NCBI RefSeq assembly: GCF_013304825.1
Contig: NZ_JAAWUO010000001.1
Span: 186,001 to 250,000 of the forward strand
Direction of reading: 5' to 3'
Length of the DNA: 64,000 bases
From: Blautia schinkii
Lineage (GTDB): Bacteria; Bacillota; Clostridia; Lachnospirales; Lachnospiraceae
Below the pieces are notes generated by a model that worked only from the letters and a program-made list of their open reading frames with translations, did no database searches and was not told the DNA's origin. This document shows positions 33,345-41,096 of the stretch, piece by piece. The translations under genes were made by a program, and so were the position numbers. Each line of letters opens with the position of its first letter. The first letter of the stretch is position 1.

Positions 33345-34118
33345 TTATTTATCATCTCCGGTAAGGCGAAGCACATCCCGGATTTCGTCTACGTTCATAT
33401 CCAGGATCACGGCAAGCTCATCGATGGTGAACCTGGTGGTGTCATCATCGTCTGTGAGTTCTTTTACCGCGGATTCCAGGTTTTCTACCTTGGATACAAG
33501 ATAATCATCGCGGAATTTCTGCTGTGTCTGTTCTTCAATGGCATGAAGGATTCCGCTGCGGATACGGCCGCGCATCCAGGTATCGTCTTTCACCAGCGGC
33601 TCAGATTCTTTGAGAGCAGCTAGAAGTGCCAGATTCGCCTCCTGGATCAGGTCAGCCAGATAAATCTCCTCGCAGTTCAGTTCAGCTGCCATCTGGGCTG
33701 CCTGAGCCATGTAGAACTGTGTAAGTTCACCCTCGGCAGCAGTGTCGCCATCGGCAAAGGCCTGGAAGAGAGAAGAGAGGTCTTCGGAATCAAGTCCTTC
33801 CGGTGAAAAACTCTCCATATAATCCCTGAGATACGCCTGTTCCTCTGTTGTAAGAGCTGTACGGGTACCGGGAAATTCTTCCTGCTTTGCATTCCGGGTG
33901 CTTGCAGCATCAGGCACAGAAGCACCGGCAGCTTTTTCTGCGCCTTCGATAGTAATTCCTTTCAATTTAAGATACTGCAGGATCTTCACGAGCTGTGAAG
34001 TATTCAGGTCAGATTCATCGAAATGTTCACGGATCTGCTGCTGGGAGAGCTGTTTGCCGTTCTCCTCCGCGATCTCACAGATTTCGTTAAGTTTCTGCTG
34101 AAATAGTTTTATATCCAT
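33345..34118 (-). CDS. Degenerate sigma-70-like protein
   Basis: A 257-residue protein. Residues 1-55 (FQQKLNEICEIAEENGKQLSQQQIREHFDES, ending LKLKGITIEG) resemble sigma region 1.1. After a variable linker, residues 115-205 resemble region 2, with LADLIQEANLALLAALKE in place of the core-binding DLIQEGNIGL helix and DDTWMRGRIRSGILHAIEEQ in place of the region 2.3-2.4 helix. Residues 230-257 (FTIDELAVILDMNVDEIRDVLRL) resemble a region 3/4 helix-turn-helix. The aromatic and basic residues that melt and read the -10 element are largely missing. It may bind RNA polymerase core without acting as a normal sigma. It is transcribed alone. Confidence 0.6.
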   Translation of the reverse strand: MDIKLFQQKLNEICEIAEENGKQLSQQQIREHFDESDLNTSQLVKILQYLKLKGITIEGAEKAAGASVPDAASTRNAKQEEFPGTRTALTTEEQAYLRDYMESFSPEGLDSEDLSSLFQAFADGDTAAEGELTQFYMAQAAQMAAELNCEEIYLADLIQEANLALLAALKESEPLVKDDTWMRGRIRSGILHAIEEQTQQKFRDDYLVSKVENLESAVKELTDDDDTTRFTIDELAVILDMNVDEIRDVLRLTGDDK

Positions 34119-34266
34119 AAAAACATCTCCTTAATTTTCCAGATTTTCTTCTTGACTTTATTATCAGGAATATGATAACATAAGCAAGTCGCAAATGACA
34201 AGAAAACCTTTGAATAGACGGAAAAAACGTGAAAAAAAGTTTTTTTAAAAAAATTCAAAAAAAGTG

Positions 34267-34295
34267 TTGACATTTGTAGATCGCTATTATATAAT
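34267..34295 (+). promoter_or_regulatory. Strong promoter of the tRNA cluster
   Basis: Consensus TTGACA (34267-34272), 17 bases and consensus TATAAT (34290-34295), 70 bases before the first tRNA. Confidence 0.9.
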
Positions 34296-34365
34296 ATCAC
34301 TTGTCGTCAGGCAAGAGAAACAAAAACGACAACAACTTAATAAAGACCATAAGTAAATGGTATAT

Positions 34366-34440
34366 CGGGGTGTGGCTCAGTTTGGCTAGAGCGCCTGGTT
34401 TGGGACCAGGAGGCCGCAGGTTCGAATCCTGTCACCCCGA
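34366..34440 (+). tRNA. tRNA-Pro (anticodon TGG)
   Basis: A full cloverleaf: acceptor CGGGGTG/CACCCCG, anticodon stem CCTGG/CCAGG with loop TTTGGGA, and T-arm GGTTCGAATCC. CCA is not encoded. Confidence 0.95.
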
Positions 34441-34467
34441 CTGCTGTAAACTTATTACCGCAAGCAT

Positions 34468-34538
34468 GCGGGTGTAGTTCAATGGTAGAACACCAGCCTT
34501 CCAAGCTGGATACGTGGGTTCGATTCCCATCACCCGCT
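34468..34538 (+). tRNA. tRNA-Gly (anticodon TCC)
   Basis: Acceptor GCGGGTG/CACCCGC, anticodon stem CCAGC/GCTGG with loop CTTCCAA, and T-arm GGTTCGATTCC. CCA is not encoded. Confidence 0.95.
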
Positions 34539-34556
34539 TCTCTGAAAAGAGAGCAT

Positions 34557-34630
<74 letters not shown>

Positions 34631-34634
34631 CTGT

Positions 34635-34709
34635 GGTGGGTATAGCGCAGTTGGTTAGCGCGCCAGATTGTGGCTCTGGAGGCCCAGGGTTCGAATCCCT
34701 GTATCCACC
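34635..34709 (+). tRNA. tRNA-His (anticodon GTG)
   Basis: Acceptor GTGGGTA/TATCCAC with the extra 5' G (34635) opposite C at 34709, as in tRNA-His. Anticodon stem CCAGA/TCTGG with loop TTGTGGC. Confidence 0.95.
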
Positions 34710-34719
34710 CTTCGCCCAT

Positions 34720-34791
34720 TGGGCTATCGCCAAGCGGTAAGGCACAGCACTTTGACTGCTGCATTCGCTGGTTCGAATCCAGCTAGCCCAG
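34720..34791 (+). tRNA. tRNA-Gln (anticodon TTG)
   Basis: Acceptor TGGGCTA/TAGCCCA, anticodon stem CAGCA/TGCTG with loop CTTTGAC, and T-arm GGTTCGAATCC. Confidence 0.95.
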
Positions 34792-34798
34792 TCCTTAT

Positions 34799-34871
34799 GG
34801 GGTATTAGCTCAGTCGGTAGAGCACTTGACTTTTAATCAAGTTGTCCGGGGTTCGAATCCCCGATGCCTCA
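34799..34871 (+). tRNA. tRNA-Lys (anticodon TTT)
   Basis: Acceptor GGGGTAT/ATGCCTC with G-T pairs, anticodon stem CTTGA/TCAAG with loop CTTTTAA, and T-arm GGGTTCGAATCCC. Confidence 0.95.
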
Positions 34872-34880
34872 TCGAATTTT

Positions 34881-34913
34881 AAAAGCACTGTCGAGCTGAC
34901 AGTGCTTTTTTTG
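34881..34913 (+). terminator. Terminator of the six-tRNA operon
   Basis: AAAAGCACTGTC (34881-34892) pairs perfectly with GACAGTGCTTTT (34898-34909), and more T follow. Confidence 0.9.
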
Positions 34914-35031
34914 TCCGAAAAACCTGTTTTATGCGGGTTTTCTGGTTTTTGTAATTTTTTTGCACAGGTGGTTACATTTTATTACGGGGACTTTTATTGA
35001 GAAATTACTTGTATCAATTTTGAATATGTCC

Positions 35032-35060
35032 TTGCGTTATTTGAGAATTTCCTGTAAAAT
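35032..35060 (+). promoter_or_regulatory. Promoter of tRNA-Leu
   Basis: TTGCGT (35032-35037), 17 bases and TAAAAT (35055-35060), 41 bases before the tRNA. Confidence 0.65.
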
Positions 35061-35101
35061 ATCTTTTGTTGTAATAATTCATGTCTGAAGAAATGACATA
35101 T

Positions 35102-35181
35102 GCGGATATGGCGGAATTGGCAGACGCGCTGGTTTTAGGTACCAGTGGGCAACCGTGCAGGTTCAAGTCCTGTTATCCGCA
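35102..35181 (+). tRNA. tRNA-Leu (anticodon TAG)
   Basis: Acceptor GCGGATA/TATCCGC, anticodon stem CTGGT/ACCAG with loop TTTAGGT. The short class II variable arm after it is compact for a Leu tRNA, giving 80 bases in all. It is transcribed separately from the six-tRNA cluster. Confidence 0.92.
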
Positions 35182-35196
35182 TCAATAAACAATCAC

Positions 35197-35240
35197 ATGA
35201 AGACCTTCTGTAAATTCTGAAATTTACAGAAGGTCTTCAT
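35197..35240. terminator. Long bidirectional terminator
   Basis: A perfect 20-bp stem (35197-35216 with 35221-35240) with loop CTGA separates tRNA-Leu from the convergent transglutaminase-like gene. The following GGTTTTATAA gives a modest T-tract on the plus strand. Confidence 0.75.
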
Positions 35241-35244
35241 GGTT

Positions 35245-36291
35245 TTATAATTTCTCACCTTCATTTACTTCCTCAATAAATACCTTGTCCTCAGCCTGCT
35301 GATCTGTGAAGTGGAATCTCAGTATGGCCTGGGGCCAGTTAAGTGTAATGATGGCTTTTTTATCGCGGGTCTTTCCTGCGGCCTGGATCTGGTCGACAAG
35401 ATCTGCAAGGACTTCGCGGGTGAGATAACTGCCTCTCCAGTGAAAAGTGAATTCACGGCCTTTTCTGGCAGCCTGCAGAGCACGCTTGTAAACATCTTCG
35501 ATTTTGGTGAAAGAAAGCTTTTTTTCGCGGTAGTAGGAGTGGCTGCCGTCCGGGCAGGCGGGAGCAGGAGCGATCAGTGGCTCATGGTCACGGAAGATGT
35601 TTTTGTCATCCAGATTAAAATAATCGTAGCGGATACTGACAGAATCATCCTCGTTTCTGCCAAGTGTATTGTCAAAAGTGGCATCCAGATGATAATATTG
35701 TCCGTTGATTCGGACAATGTTCCAGGTATGGCGGTATTTGATACCTTTTTCGGGATTATTTCCGCAGATGGCGATAACACACCAGACTCCGAGGGCATCG
35801 CAGAGAATTTTTACGGATTTGGCGATTCCCTCACAGACGCCGACACCATGGCCAAGAGGTCCGATGATCTCATGGGAGTATGGCTTTTTCAGTTTGTCAT
35901 AGCGGATATTTTCGCAGATAAAGTCGTGGACATATTTTTCCTTATCCCATTCCGAAAACTTCGCTGCAGGGCGTACAAGCTTCTCTACGCGGGCGTGCAG
36001 AGCTTTCTTGTGCTCGCGGATTTTGTTTTTGTCAAAAATGTATTCGGGGATCAGGATGAGGTTGGGAGAATCCTTATAATGACGGTATTTAAATCCCACA
36101 GCCCAGAAGATCTCCGGATGATCCAGACGAAGCTGAAAAAAAACGTCATAGAGCCAGTTTCCGTCAGTAGTAGGGACCTGGGGCAGCAGGATCTCATCAG
36201 AAAGATCCATAAGTCCTGCCAGCATTGCCCGGTATGTATTCTGTTTATCCTTCGGCATTCTGCCGTAGTAATATTCTTCAGCCTGTTTCAT
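35245..36291 (-). CDS. Transglutaminase-like domain protein
   Basis: A 348-residue protein without a signal peptide. The transglutaminase/protease-like core spans about residues 105-215. The catalytic triad is read as Cys in HGVGVCEGIAKSVKIL, His in KYRHTWNIV and Asp in YYHLDATFDN. This order (C, H, D) and the VCEG motif place it in the bacterial YebA/CYK3-like transglutaminase-core superfamily, which includes peptidases. The N-terminal 100 residues and C-terminal 100 residues are not recognised. The absence of a secretion signal suggests a cytosolic role. Substrate is unknown. Confidence 0.75.
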   Translation of the reverse strand: MKQAEEYYYGRMPKDKQNTYRAMLAGLMDLSDEILLPQVPTTDGNWLYDVFFQLRLDHPEIFWAVGFKYRHYKDSPNLILIPEYIFDKNKIREHKKALHARVEKLVRPAAKFSEWDKEKYVHDFICENIRYDKLKKPYSHEIIGPLGHGVGVCEGIAKSVKILCDALGVWCVIAICGNNPEKGIKYRHTWNIVRINGQYYHLDATFDNTLGRNEDDSVSIRYDYFNLDDKNIFRDHEPLIAPAPACPDGSHSYYREKKLSFTKIEDVYKRALQAARKGREFTFHWRGSYLTREVLADLVDQIQAAGKTRDKKAIITLNWPQAILRFHFTDQQAEDKVFIEEVNEGEKL

Positions 36292-36481
36292 ATATAAATG
36301 GTCTGCAGCAGCTCAAAAATTTAAGATACTGCAGAAACTCCTTTCTGAAAATTTTACAAAATTATTTTTCAGCTCAACTCAGTTCAGTATTATCATATTT
36401 AAAGTGAATAAAATATTAAGCGAAGAGAATGAACCGGAAAAATAACAGAAAAATTATAACACATATGATCCCGGAGTATAT

Positions 36482-36529
36482 AAAAAACATGCAGAACCAT
36501 CTGGAAAAGATGTATCCTGCATGTTTTTT
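36482..36529. terminator. Terminator of the ABC exporter pair
   Basis: AAAAAACATGCAG (36482-36494) pairs with CTGCATGTTTTTT (36517-36529), symmetrical and usable on both strands. Confidence 0.85.
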
Positions 36530-36554
36530 ATGTGACAATAACTGTGGTACGGGA

Positions 36555-38456
36555 TCAGCCATTATACAGCTGGTAATACCGTCCTTTCTGCGCAAGCAGC
36601 TCCTCATGGGAACCACGTTCGATAATATGTCCCTGTTCCAGAACCATGATACAGTCACTGTTGCGGACAGTGGAAAGACGGTGGGCGATAACAAAAGTCG
36701 TTCTGCCTTCCATCAGCTTATCCATGCCATCCTGAACCAGCTTCTCGGTACGGGTATCAATGGAACTGGTAGCTTCATCCAGGATCAGAACAGGCGGGTC
36801 AGCAACAGCTGCACGGGCGATGGATAGAAGCTGACGCTGTCCCTGGCTCAGGTTTGCGCCGTTTCCTCGCAGAAGCGTGTTATAACCCTGGGGAAGTCTG
36901 CGGATAAAACCGTCTGCATTGGCAAGCTTTGCGGCAGCAATAACCTCTTCATCTGTAGCATCCAGTTTACCGTAGCGGATGTTTTCCATAACGGTTGCAG
37001 TGAACAGGTTGGTATCCTGAAGAACAATACCCATGGAACGGCGGAGATCGTCTTTTTTGATCTTGGTGATGTTGATACCATCGTAGCGGATCTTGCCTTT
37101 CTGAATATCATAAAAACGGTTCAGAAGATTGGTGATGGTGGTTTTTCCTGCACCGGTGGAGCCTACGAAAGCGATCTTCTGGCCGGGCTGTGCATACATA
37201 TTGATATCGTGAAGAACGATTTTATTGGAATTGTAACCGAAATCAACATCCTCCAGAACCATGTCACCTTTCAGTTCAATATAATCCGTGGTGCCTTCTG
37301 CCTTGTGGAAATGCTTCCATGCCCAGCGTCCGGTACGCTTATCGGATTCTGTGAGAACGCCGTTTTCTTCTCTGGCATTGACAAGAGTAACATAACCTTC
37401 ATCTGCTTCCGGTTTTTCATCCAGGAGATCAAAGATACGTTTGGCACCTGCAAGAGCCATAACAATACTGTTGAACTGCTGGCTGACCTGGTTGATCGGC
37501 ATGTTGAAGCTCTTGTTGAAAGTCAGGAAGCTGGCAAGTCCTCCAAGGGTGAAATTGCCGATTCCGTTGATTGCCAGAATACCGCCTACAATAGCACAGA
37601 CTACATAGCTGACATTTCCAAGCTGAGCAACAACAGGCATCAGGATGTTGGCGAAACGGTTGGCGTTGTCTGCGCTGGTAAAAAGCTGGTCGTTTAGCTC
37701 ATTGAATTTCTCGATACTTTCATCTTCATGGCAGAAGACCTTGACAACTTTCTGGCCTTCCATCATCTCTTCGATATAACCGTTGACAATGCCGAGATTG
37801 GTCTGCTGCTCCAGGAAATATTTTCCGCTTAAGCCTGCGAGCTTACGGCTGGCGGTAAGCATAACGGCAACCATGATAAGAGTAACAACAGTAAGTGGTA
37901 TATTCAGGATCAGCATGCTGATAAAAACGCTGACAATGGTGATCACGCTGGAGAGCAGCTGTGGGAAACTCTGACTGATCATCTGGCGCAGGGTATCGAT
38001 ATCATTCGTGTAGATAGACATGATATCGCCATGTGCGTGTGTGTCGAAATATTTGATCGGAAGAGTTTCCATTTTTGCGAACATATCGTTACGCAGGTTG
38101 CGCAGGCTTCCCTGGGAAACATTGATCATAATGCGGTTATAGGTATAAGTAGCAATAACGCCGATGGCGTAAAAGCATGCCACACGTGCGATTGCGGCAG
38201 TCAGAGGACCGAAGTCCGGTGTATCTGCCTTGAGAAGCGGTGTGATGTACTGGTCGATCAGAGTTTTCATGAACATGGTTCCCTGGACATTAGCCAGAAC
38301 GCTGACAAAAATACAGATCACAACAATTACGATATGAATACTGTAGCTTTTTAAAATATAGCGGGCAAGACGTCCGAGAAGCTTACCCGGCTGTTCAGGT
38401 GTTCCCATACCTTTCGGACCAGGACCGCCAGGATTTTTCATATTCTGTTTCTTCAA
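36555..38456 (-). CDS. Heterodimeric ABC exporter, catalytically complete subunit
   Basis: A 633-residue half transporter. Six membrane segments (about residues 35-320) are followed by an ATPase with GSTGAGKTT, the Q-loop LQDTNLFT, Walker B LILDEATSSID with the catalytic Glu, and the H-loop IAHRLST. The signature is LSQGQ rather than LSGGQ, as in one partner of LmrCD/BmrCD/TM287-288 type heterodimers. The N-terminus is Pro/Gly-rich. TTG at 38456 is the likely start, since GGAGGTGA lies six bases before it, and it overlaps the upstream partner by 4 nt. The pair probably exports drugs or lipids. Confidence 0.88.
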   Translation of the reverse strand: MKKQNMKNPGGPGPKGMGTPEQPGKLLGRLARYILKSYSIHIVIVVICIFVSVLANVQGTMFMKTLIDQYITPLLKADTPDFGPLTAAIARVACFYAIGVIATYTYNRIMINVSQGSLRNLRNDMFAKMETLPIKYFDTHAHGDIMSIYTNDIDTLRQMISQSFPQLLSSVITIVSVFISMLILNIPLTVVTLIMVAVMLTASRKLAGLSGKYFLEQQTNLGIVNGYIEEMMEGQKVVKVFCHEDESIEKFNELNDQLFTSADNANRFANILMPVVAQLGNVSYVVCAIVGGILAINGIGNFTLGGLASFLTFNKSFNMPINQVSQQFNSIVMALAGAKRIFDLLDEKPEADEGYVTLVNAREENGVLTESDKRTGRWAWKHFHKAEGTTDYIELKGDMVLEDVDFGYNSNKIVLHDINMYAQPGQKIAFVGSTGAGKTTITNLLNRFYDIQKGKIRYDGINITKIKKDDLRRSMGIVLQDTNLFTATVMENIRYGKLDATDEEVIAAAKLANADGFIRRLPQGYNTLLRGNGANLSQGQRQLLSIARAAVADPPVLILDEATSSIDTRTEKLVQDGMDKLMEGRTTFVIAHRLSTVRNSDCIMVLEQGHIIERGSHEELLAQKGRYYQLYNG

Positions 38457-40204
38457 GCCGGCTCACCTCCCTCGTCAAAATCACCGGCACCGCCGGTCTG
38501 TGAATTAAATACTTCCTGATAGATAGCATTGGTCTTAAGAAGCTCCTCGTGAGTGCCGAAACCGTTGACTGTACCGTTATCCATGACAATAATGCGGTCA
38601 GCATTCTGGATACTGGAGATGCGCTGTGCGATGATCAGCTTGGTAGTATCCGGGATCTCTTCTGCAAAAGCACGTCGGATCCTTGCGTCAGTGGCTGTAT
38701 CAACTGCACTTGTGGAGTCGTCCAGGATCAGTATCTTAGGCTTCTTTAGAAGGGCACGTGCAATACAGAGACGCTGTTTCTGGCCACCGGAAACATTGGA
38801 ACCACCCTGTTCAATGAAGGTGTTGTATTTATCCGGCATTTTTTCGATGAAATCATCGGCACAGGCAAGCTGGCATGCACGGCGGCATTCTTCCTCTGTG
38901 GCGTTTTTGTCACCCCAGCGGAGATTTTCAAGAATGGTTCCTGAGAAAAGTACGTTTTTCTGAAGGACTACGGAAACCTGGTTTCTCAGAGTTTCCAGAT
39001 GGTATTTACGGACATCAATGCCACCCACGCAAACCGAACCGTCAGTTACGTCATAAAGACGGCTGATCAGGTTTACAAGGCTGGACTTGGCACTTCCCGT
39101 ACCGCCGATGATTCCGATAGTTTCGCCGGAACGGATTGAGATATTGATGTCTTTGAGAACAGGCTCTTTGCTGTCTTTTTTGTAGCTGAAGTCAACATGG
39201 TCAAAAGTAATGCTTCCGTCCGGGACTTCTGTTACAGGATTCTCCGGGTCTGTAATGTCAGCGGTGTCATTGATAACTTCTGTGACACGTTCCGCACTTG
39301 CAATACTCATTGTTACCATAACAAAAACCATGGAAAGCATCATAAGACTCATGAGAATATTCATGCAGTAGGTGAGGAGACTCATAAGTTCACCTGTAGT
39401 CAGAGAGCTTCCTACGATCATTTTGGCTCCAAGCCAGCTGATACCAAGGATACAGGCATAAACAGTAAACTGCATCAGAGGCATGTTCATGACAACGATC
39501 TTTTCAGCGCTTAAGAACATTTCGTATACTTTATTGCAGGCTTTCTGGAATTTACTGATTTCGTAATCTTCACGGACGTAAGCCTTGACAACACGGACAG
39601 CACCGATATTTTCCTGTACACTTGCGTTCAGGTCGTCATATTTACGGAATACGGCCTGGAAATATACAGTAGCTTTTCGCATGATAAAGATCAGGCAGCC
39701 TCCAAGGAAGATAACTGCAACAAGATAGATGCTTGCAAGCTTCGCATTGATAAGAAATGCCATGACCATGGCACAGATCAGGCTGGCCGGTGCACGGGTG
39801 CACATGCGCAGGATCATCTGATAGGCATTCTGCAGATTGGTGACGTCTGTTGTAAGACGGGTGATCAGACCGGCAGTGCTGTACTTGTCGATGTTAGAAA
39901 AAGAAAAGGTCTGGATGTTGGTGTACATGGCTTTCCGGAGGTTTCTGGCAAAGCCGGTTGATGCCAGTGCTCCGTATTTTCCGCCCATGACACCGGCCCA
40001 CAGGCCGCACAGGGCAAGAGCTGTCATAATTGCACCCATCCGATAGATATGGCCGATATTTCCGACTTCCACACCTTTATCAATAATGGAAGCCATGGAC
40101 AGGGGGATCAGAGTCTCAAAGAGAACTTCGAGGATCATAAAAAAAGGCGTGAGAAATGATGCCTTTTTAAATTCCCTGACCTGGGCCAACAGGGTTTTGA
40201 GCAT
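38453..40204 (-). CDS. Heterodimeric ABC exporter, subunit with degenerate ATP site
   Basis: A 583-residue half transporter encoded first in the pair. Membrane segments span about residues 15-300. The ATPase has GGTGSAKSS, the Q-loop LQKNVLFS, a canonical signature NVSGGQKQR, but Walker B ILILDDSTSAVD with Asp in place of the catalytic Glu, and the H-loop IAQRISS with Gln in place of His. Its own ATP site should therefore hydrolyse poorly, while its good signature completes the active site of the partner, as known for heterodimeric exporters. It ends GGAGDFDEGGEPA and its stop overlaps the partner's start. Confidence 0.88.
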   Translation of the reverse strand: MLKTLLAQVREFKKASFLTPFFMILEVLFETLIPLSMASIIDKGVEVGNIGHIYRMGAIMTALALCGLWAGVMGGKYGALASTGFARNLRKAMYTNIQTFSFSNIDKYSTAGLITRLTTDVTNLQNAYQMILRMCTRAPASLICAMVMAFLINAKLASIYLVAVIFLGGCLIFIMRKATVYFQAVFRKYDDLNASVQENIGAVRVVKAYVREDYEISKFQKACNKVYEMFLSAEKIVVMNMPLMQFTVYACILGISWLGAKMIVGSSLTTGELMSLLTYCMNILMSLMMLSMVFVMVTMSIASAERVTEVINDTADITDPENPVTEVPDGSITFDHVDFSYKKDSKEPVLKDINISIRSGETIGIIGGTGSAKSSLVNLISRLYDVTDGSVCVGGIDVRKYHLETLRNQVSVVLQKNVLFSGTILENLRWGDKNATEEECRRACQLACADDFIEKMPDKYNTFIEQGGSNVSGGQKQRLCIARALLKKPKILILDDSTSAVDTATDARIRRAFAEEIPDTTKLIIAQRISSIQNADRIIVMDNGTVNGFGTHEELLKTNAIYQEVFNSQTGGAGDFDEGGEPA

Positions 40205-40342
40205 AAAAAAAACTCCTTTCTTCTACTGTTCAAAAAGATAGCACCTCAGAAAAAATAAGAGCTGCTACAGAACAGATGTATTGTCCAGATATTATTATCA
40301 GGGAAAATATTTTTAATGTCAAGATAAATGTGTGTGAAAAGC

Positions 40343-40371
40343 TTGACATAATTCGGGTTAAGCGGTATATT
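40343..40371 (+). promoter_or_regulatory. Promoter of the DtxR-family gene
   Basis: TTGACA (40343-40348), exactly 17 bases and TATATT (40366-40371). The predicted leader before the gene is about 230 nt. Confidence 0.75.
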
Positions 40372-40415
40372 AAAAGTTAATATTCACCTGTAAAATAGAG
40401 AAATAATGTGTGATT

Positions 40416-40505
40416 CAGATCCCTTGTTGCAGCAGAGTCGATGAACCCTGGAACTGCTATAGGGTTATATAGGATAACCGGATCAGGCAGGTTTCTGTGG
40501 GATTG
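40416..40505 (+). promoter_or_regulatory. Folded 5' leader of the DtxR-family gene
   Basis: GATCCC (40418-40423) can pair with GGGATT (40499-40504) and CAGA (40433-40436) with TCTG (40494-40497). Inside, AACCCT/AGGGTT (40444-40449, 40461-40466) and GGTTAT/ATAACC (40463-40468, 40474-40479) share bases 40463-40466 and exclude each other. I do not recognise a known riboswitch class. The remainder of the 40205-40605 gap holds the promoter and a GCGGAT/ATCCGC hairpin near 40563-40579. Confidence 0.45.
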
Positions 40506-40605
40506 CGAAAAGCAATAAACAGTGAGAAAAGCAGATATTCGGTTATAAAAAAAGCAGTGAACGCGGATTTTTATCCGCTGGAATTTATGTGAGGGAGGAT
40601 TTTAT

Positions 40606-40998
40606 ATGGAAATCAGACAGTCAGCAGAGGATTATCTGGAATCAATTCTGGTTTTATCCAAGAAAGGCGGAGGGGTCCGTTCTATTGATATTGCTACCAG
40701 ACTTGGCGTTTCCAAGCCAAGTGTCAGCCACGCGATGAAACTTCTCCGTGAGGATGGTTATATTGCAATGGACCGTTACGGCACTGTAACACTTCTGGAG
40801 AAAGGCGCAGAGATCGCCAACCAGATCTATGAGCGTCATACAGTCCTTTCCAAGATGCTTGAGGGACTTGGCGTTCCGTCCGATATTGCACTTGAGGATG
40901 CCTGCAAGATGGAGCATGATATCAGTCAGGAGAGCTTTGAGAAGATCAAGGCACATTATAATAAATTCGTTAAGAAAGAAGAAACAGAGGCAAAATAA
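40606..40998 (+). CDS. DtxR/MntR-family metal-dependent regulator, short form
   Basis: A 130-residue regulator. The N-terminal winged helix-turn-helix (RSIDIATRLGVSKPSVSHAMKLLREDGYI) is followed by the metal-binding dimerisation domain (HTVLSKMLEGLGV; ALEDACKMEHDISQESFEKI). Ligand candidates are E104?, H107-equivalent residues in CKMEHD and the His of ERHTVL. The C-terminal SH3-like domain is absent, as in MntR. It should bind DNA when loaded with Fe(II) or Mn(II). Inverted repeats of DtxR type lie in the feoA promoter 11 kb downstream, a plausible target. GAGGGAGG precedes the ATG. Confidence 0.88.
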   Translation: MEIRQSAEDYLESILVLSKKGGGVRSIDIATRLGVSKPSVSHAMKLLREDGYIAMDRYGTVTLLEKGAEIANQIYERHTVLSKMLEGLGVPSDIALEDACKMEHDISQESFEKIKAHYNKFVKKEETEAK

Positions 40999-41016
40999 AA
41001 AGCGTAAGCTTACATA

Positions 41017-41070
41017 AAAAAAGAAGTGTATGAGAGTTGGATGCTGAAAACTTTCATACACTTCTTTTTT
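41017..41070. terminator. Bidirectional terminator
   Basis: AAAAAAGAAGTGTATGA (41017-41033) pairs perfectly with TCATACACTTCTTTTTT (41054-41070), serving the DtxR gene and the convergent EamA gene. Confidence 0.9.
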
Positions 41071-41096
41071 AAGGTGATTTCCGGGAGTGCTATAGT

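Noticed and set aside
40416-40505. Reverse complement of the DtxR leader contains CCTGATCCGGTTA, reminiscent of part of the TPP riboswitch
   Set aside because: The upstream conserved half (GGGGTGC, CTGAGA) is missing, no thiamine gene follows on that strand, and the plus-strand promoter fits the other orientation.
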